A stretch of DNA of 64,000 nucleotides. It comes from Prevotella lacticifex. Lineage in GTDB: Bacteria > Bacteroidota > Bacteroidia > Bacteroidales > Bacteroidaceae. Where the stretch lies: contig NZ_BPTV01000001.1 of the NCBI RefSeq assembly GCF_019973375.1, forward strand, positions 1,116,001-1,180,000, read 5' to 3'. The position numbers were made by a program, and so were the translations under genes. A model generated the notes under the pieces. The model saw only the letters and a program-made list of their open reading frames with translations, was not told the DNA's origin and did not search any database. Positions 61,338 to 64,000 of the stretch are shown piece after piece (within the stretch, counting starts at the first letter, position 1; every line of letters starts with the position of its first letter).

Positions 61338-61430
61338 ATAATGGAATAAACGGGGGGTGCGCCCGTGATGAAGTGATGTTCGCTTCCGGCACACCCCACG
61401 TGTGATTTTTTTTGAAAGACTAAAGTAATC

Positions 61431-63548
61431 TTACTTCTTCCATGCGTCGATGATGCCCTTGAAGTCGGCAGCTTTCAGTGAAGCTCCACCAATCAGACCA
61501 CCGTCGATGTCGGGTTTTGCGAAGAGCTCCGGTGCATTTCCGGGCTTGCAGCTGCCACCATAGAGGATTGTGGTGTCGTCGGCAGCCTCCTTGCCGTACT
61601 TGTCGGCAACGATAGAACGGATGTAAGCGAGCATCTCCTCGGCCTGGTCAGCAGTAGCGGTCTTGCCGGTTCCGATGGCCCAGATGGGCTCGTAGGCGAG
61701 AACGATGTTCTTCCATTCCTCAGCACTGAGGTTGAAGACGCTTCCGTCGAGCTCAGCCTTTACGACCTCGTTCTGCTTGTTGGCCTCGCGCTCCTCGAGA
61801 GTTTCGCCGCAGCAGAAGATTACTTTCAGACCGTTCTTCAGAGCGAGCTGCACCTTGTCCTTAAGGATTTCGGCAGTCTCGTGGTAGTACTGACGACGCT
61901 CAGAGTGGCCGAGGATGACATACTGTGCACCTGTCGACTTTACCATCTCAGCACTGACCTCACCAGTGTAAGCACCTTTCTCCTTGTCGGCGCAGTTTTC
62001 TGCTCCGAGGGCTACGACATTCTGGTCGAGCACCTGTGCAACACTTGCGAGGTGGATGAATGGTGTGCAGATGATAACACCGCAGTTTGGCTTGTCTGCT
62101 TTCAGTGTCTCGTTAATCTCTTTGGCCAAAGCCACTCCGTCCTGCAGGTTCATGTTCATTTTCCAGTTGCCTGCTACAATTTTCTTTCTCATTTTCTTTT
62201 TGTTAATTAGTTGATATAATTTGTTAGATGTTTCCTTTTCCTTTACCCATTTTGTCCAAGCCCACAACCTGTCGGCAATAATCAGCAATGCCAACGGAAG
62301 GATAAACCAGACGACGATTCGTGCAGCCTTCTTGGGTGTTGTGTCGTTGTCGGGATGCCCAATTTCGAGCTTTTCGAGACGTCCGTTGATCTGGTCGGCT
62401 GATGGTAAGTCGTTATGGCTCCATTTTCTTATTATCGTTCCGTCCTTCAGAAGGAGCATTCCCGGGTTACTTCTGATGATGGTCTGGAGCGTCGTTCCGT
62501 CGGTGATATAGAACGGATACTCAGCCCCGGTAATATCGCGCCAGTGGTTTATGCCCTCCCCGTCGCTGGCCGTGATCCCATAAAAGTGGTAACCATTCTC
62601 TTCCGCATACTCGTAAATCTGGTCTATATCGCCGAAATTGGAGTCGTCGGCCTTCTCGAGGTAGGGGGCGATGAGCAGGAATGTGTATCCCTTGGCGGTA
62701 ATAACATTCTGCGTGATGTCCTCTCCTGTTGCGGCATCCGTTATCGAGAAGTCGTGGATGGGGGGCTCGTAGCCTTTCTCTATCTCCACAGTTTTCACGT
62801 CCTTGTCGGGATCTTTAAGCACCCACGCGGTATCGTTGAACGGATAGTTGTTCTCGTCGAATTCCTTTCTTACCCCATTCTTCTCAAGAATATATGTCGT
62901 CTTGAACTTAGGCTGCTTAGCTCCGGGCGGAATCTCCATGTCTTTCTTTATGTTCACGCCGACGTGATAGGGACGAAAATCGAACTGCGGCAGATGGTAC
63001 AGACTCCATAATGAGCTGATTATTATGAACAGTATGGTGTAGTTGATGGCTATCCACTGGTTCGGCCGTGATATGAACCTCACCATTTTCAGTGGCCACC
63101 GTGCCACCACCGCAGCGGCAGCGAGCAAGACGATGTTCTTTCCCAGTGTCTGCCAGTTGGTCAGATGTATCGCGTCGCCGAAGCAACCGCAGTCCGGAAT
63201 GGGGTTGCCGACAGCCAGCCACACCGTGATGAGCGTCATTAAGCTCATGAATATGAGGATGATCCGCGACACTTGCCGCCGCCTAATGGCCAGCAGCATG
63301 AATATTCCGAGCGAGAACTCCAGGGCAGCCAACAGCACTGATGCAGCGAGAGTGACGTAGCCGGGCAGCACTCCTTCCAGTCCGACGGCTCCGAGATAGT
63401 CGTCAATCTTATATTGTGTGCCTAATGGGTCGATGGCCTTGACGTAACCTGAGAACACGAACGTCGCCCCCAAGAGCAGCCGGCACACGCCAACTCCCAA
63501 GACTCCCAACGCTGAAAGTATTCCAGATGTCTTTTTCGTCATCGACAT
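61431..63548 (-). CDS. tpiA: DoxX/thioredoxin-like membrane protein fused in frame to triosephosphate isomerase
   Basis: Open frame of 705 residues joining two proteins that are usually encoded separately. Residues 1-150: DoxX-type four-helix membrane domain ([24 protein letters not shown], [20 protein letters not shown]). Then a periplasmic thioredoxin-like domain ([40 protein letters not shown]) and a last membrane helix ([20 protein letters not shown]). After a basic segment without a stop ([10 protein letters not shown]) comes complete triosephosphate isomerase from M453 ([48 protein letters not shown]). Topology puts the isomerase in the cytoplasm. An internal start at 62192 could still give free TpiA. 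The ATG at 63563 is an alternative N-terminus. Confidence 0.87.
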   Translation of the reverse strand: MSMTKKTSGILSALGVLGVGVCRLLLGATFVFSGYVKAIDPLGTQYKIDDYLGAVGLEGVLPGYVTLAASVLLAALEFSLGIFMLLAIRRRQVSRIILIFMSLMTLITVWLAVGNPIPDCGCFGDAIHLTNWQTLGKNIVLLAAAAVVARWPLKMVRFISRPNQWIAINYTILFIIISSLWSLYHLPQFDFRPYHVGVNIKKDMEIPPGAKQPKFKTTYILEKNGVRKEFDENNYPFNDTAWVLKDPDKDVKTVEIEKGYEPPIHDFSITDAATGEDITQNVITAKGYTFLLIAPYLEKADDSNFGDIDQIYEYAEENGYHFYGITASDGEGINHWRDITGAEYPFYITDGTTLQTIIRSNPGMLLLKDGTIIRKWSHNDLPSADQINGRLEKLEIGHPDNDTTPKKAARIVVWFILPLALLIIADRLWAWTKWVKEKETSNKLYQLINKKKMRKKIVAGNWKMNMNLQDGVALAKEINETLKADKPNCGVIICTPFIHLASVAQVLDQNVVALGAENCADKEKGAYTGEVSAEMVKSTGAQYVILGHSERRQYYHETAEILKDKVQLALKNGLKVIFCCGETLEEREANKQNEVVKAELDGSVFNLSAEEWKNIVLAYEPIWAIGTGKTATADQAEEMLAYIRSIVADKYGKEAADDTTILYGGSCKPGNAPELFAKPDIDGGLIGGASLKAADFKGIIDAWKK

Positions 63549-63549
63549 A

Positions 63550-64000
63550 TTATTTCTTTGCATCTGAAATTGCAGCGGTGCTGTCGTCGCTGAGCCTGAT
63601 GACCCCGAAGACGGAGTAGTTGATAATATCCATGTAGTTGGATGCTATACCCTCGCTGACCGTCGTTTTGCCATCATTGTCCTCTATTTCCTTTATCCGT
63701 TCTATCTTTGTGAGAATCAAGTCGGTGTAGCTGCTTACCCTCATATCGCGCCACGCCTCTCCGTAGTCGTGGTTTTTGCGCAGCATAAGGTCGTAAGTCT
63801 CTGTCGCATAGCCGTCGTAGAGCTTCATGGCCTCGTCCGGTTCCATATCGACATGGTCGGCAAATCCGCGGTCGAGCTGTATTAGCCCGACGATGCCATA
63901 GTTGACCAGAGCCATGAAATCGGACTTCATCGTGTCGCCGACGAGGCTTTTCCGGGTTATCTCGTAGCTGCGTATGTTCTTGGCTTTGATGAAAAGCTGG
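63550..64000 (-). CDS. DUF1599 family protein (5' end outside the window)
   Basis: Conserved Bacteroidetes protein; the frame is open from the window edge to the stop at 63550. The visible part starts with [20 protein letters not shown] and contains [20 protein letters not shown] and [18 protein letters not shown], the DUF1599 hallmarks, which resemble nucleotide pyrophosphohydrolase-like helical bundles (inference). One base separates its stop from the ATG of the DoxX-TPI gene, so translation is coupled. Confidence 0.88.
   Translation of the reverse strand, partial: QLFIKAKNIRSYEITRKSLVGDTMKSDFMALVNYGIVGLIQLDRGFADHVDMEPDEAMKLYDGYATETYDLMLRKNHDYGEAWRDMRVSSYTDLILTKIERIKEIEDNDGKTTVSEGIASNYMDIINYSVFGVIRLSDDSTAAISDAKK

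Overview
The window looks like a chromosomal segment of a Bacteroidales bacterium, most likely Prevotellaceae (Prevotella/Segatella-like). This rests on SusC/SusD pairs, type IX secretion (T9SS) genes, Bacteroidetes-restricted families (DUF5053, DUF4302, DUF4251, DUF1599, HExxH import lipoproteins) and many promoters of the Bacteroidetes form TTTG-N19/20-TAnnTTTG rather than -35/-10 boxes. Species cannot be fixed from sequence alone.

Layout. 1-3.3 kb (minus): the 5' end of a SusC gene, a frameshifted exported protein with a T9SS-like C-terminus, and a GH5 beta-mannanase-like enzyme. 3.4-4.4 kb: a D-lactate dehydrogenase-type enzyme. 4.4-6.8 kb: repeats and an IS110-family element. 6.8-8.7 kb (minus): thymidine kinase and an AI-2E-type transporter. 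8.7-11 kb: repeats, a group II intron remnant, and a DUF5053 gene with a 54-codon partner. 11-12.6 kb: rsmI and a coiled-coil lipoprotein. 12.8-24.4 kb: a SusC/SusD uptake operon with an HExxH lipoprotein, a DUF4302 lipoprotein and an exported protein. An ISAs1-family element has landed eleven codons before the end of susD. 24.4-26.4 kb: a repeat-rich stretch around a thioesterase. 26.4-28.6 kb: an M6-type metalloprotease. 28.7-37.4 kb: housekeeping genes (tadA, yraN, birA, pyrH, pssA, psd, dnaE, trxA). 37.5-46.2 kb (minus): tsaE, PorX, PorW/SprE, a small membrane protein, aroA and a metzincin lipoprotein. Two T9SS genes therefore lie in the same window as genes whose products carry T9SS-like C-termini. 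Then come tRNA-Pro(GGG), a heptamer repeat and a TonB-dependent receptor. 49.4-54.6 kb: xpt (frameshifted at a T7 run) with a xanthine/uracil permease, then small envelope proteins. 55.2-56.8 kb: a second copy of the ISAs1 element with the same length and gene layout. 56.9-64 kb (minus): MBOAT and SGNH acyl-transfer proteins, xth, folE, a SPOR protein, a DoxX/thioredoxin-like protein fused in frame to triosephosphate isomerase, and DUF1599.

The most unusual signals are not ordinary genes. (1) A dispersed intergenic element occurs at five loci; its core is a 22-bp-period tandem array whose units resemble AAACGGNCCGTTT. (2) In both ISAs1 copies the promoter, leader and ATG of the transposase appear to sit on an inverted 173-bp segment flanked by 28-bp imperfect inverted repeats, pointing away from the transposase; flipping it would rebuild the transposase N-terminus in frame. 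(3) A perfect 18-bp inverted repeat is built around the SusC promoter. (4) There are families of paired-hairpin (BIME-like) intergenic repeats. (5) There is a membrane-protein/TPI fusion.
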